Source of the DNA: Mytilisepta virgata
Taxonomy: Eukaryota; Mollusca; Bivalvia; Mytilida; Mytilidae
DNA: 64,000 nt
Direction: 5' to 3'
Assembly (NCBI GenBank): GCA_028015205.1
Contig: CM051517.1
Coordinates: 10,216,501-10,280,500, forward strand
Position numbers and translations under genes: made by a program. Of the stretch, positions 63,647 to 64,000 are shown in pieces. The number at the start of each line of letters is the position of its first letter. Within the stretch, counting starts at the first letter, position 1. Under the pieces are notes generated by a model. The model ran no database searches, was not told the origin of the DNA, and worked only from the letters and a program-made list of their open reading frames with translations.

Positions 63647-64000
63647 CAGCATGTGCGTATAAGATGACACGACACTAGTCATTTTCTCTTTGATCCATTT
63701 TTTGTTGTTGAAATAATCTTTTTAGATTACATGCATGTAAAGGAATGGACAACATAAGGGTATTGAAACATTTTAAATGGCGATGTCGAGCAAAATTACA
63801 GATAATTTAAGCAAGTATTTCTCATGGGCTTATTTTGATGTATAATGACAGTTATTGTGTTCCGTTTGGCCTGTAATCAGTAAATGATAAAACTTACTTA
63901 ATTAAAAAAAAAATATGGACCACATAAAATATTTGTAATGTCTCATTGCATAAAAACAGTATATCCATGCCAACAGCAACAAAAGGAAAAACACTGCTAG

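Overview
The window is AT-rich animal DNA, most likely from a bivalve mollusc and probably a mytilid mussel. That call rests on a spliced gene with small exons in large introns, a dense population of short non-autonomous repeats whose tails and hairpins I associate with bivalves, and a repeat near 29.1 kb that I recall as common in Mytilus. No RNA gene, CRISPR array or prokaryotic feature is present.

One protein-coding gene fills most of the window on the minus strand. I assembled 21 coding exons from 49228 (start codon) down to 3571 (stop codon). All junctions have GT/AG ends, all phases agree, and the spliced CDS is 5,799 nt (1,932 residues). It is the ortholog of KNDC1 (very-KIND, v-KIND), a Ras guanine-nucleotide exchange factor: KIND domain 1 (exons 1-3), KIND domain 2 (exons 4-6), a long low-complexity linker (exons 7-9), a coiled-coil segment (exons 10-11), RasGEF_N (exons 12-14) and a catalytic RasGEF domain (exons 16-21). 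Its first coding intron is 22.8 kb. Upstream of the start codon lie a probable 5' UTR acceptor, a 10-codon uORF and a possible non-coding exon ending at 50969.

The rest is mobile and repetitive DNA. A complete LTR retrotransposon (42523-48602) lies outside the coding exons at the 5' end of intron 1, in the same orientation as the gene. Its two 612-bp LTRs read as identical and its single Gag-Pol ORF is uninterrupted. The ORF encodes integrase BEFORE reverse transcriptase, the order known from Gmr1-type Ty3/gypsy elements. Two tRNA-derived SINE families occur (five copies of one, three of the other), most with clear target-site duplications and sharing a CGTTAAAC tail motif. Several families combine inverted ends with internal tandem repeats (pearl/Helentron-like or tandem-repeat MITEs), including one nested inside another at 56.4-60.1 kb. 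There are also a pogo/Tigger-type MITE and four foldback elements.

The most unusual local structure is a 74-bp tandem array at 5851-6660. Its unit is the last 16 nt of an intron (polypyrimidine tract plus AG) joined to the first 58 nt of RasGEF exon 19. The real exon therefore sits at the end of a ladder of about ten decoy splice acceptors. The DNA outside the gene (roughly 51-64 kb, upstream) holds repeats only, with no coding exon that I could recognise.
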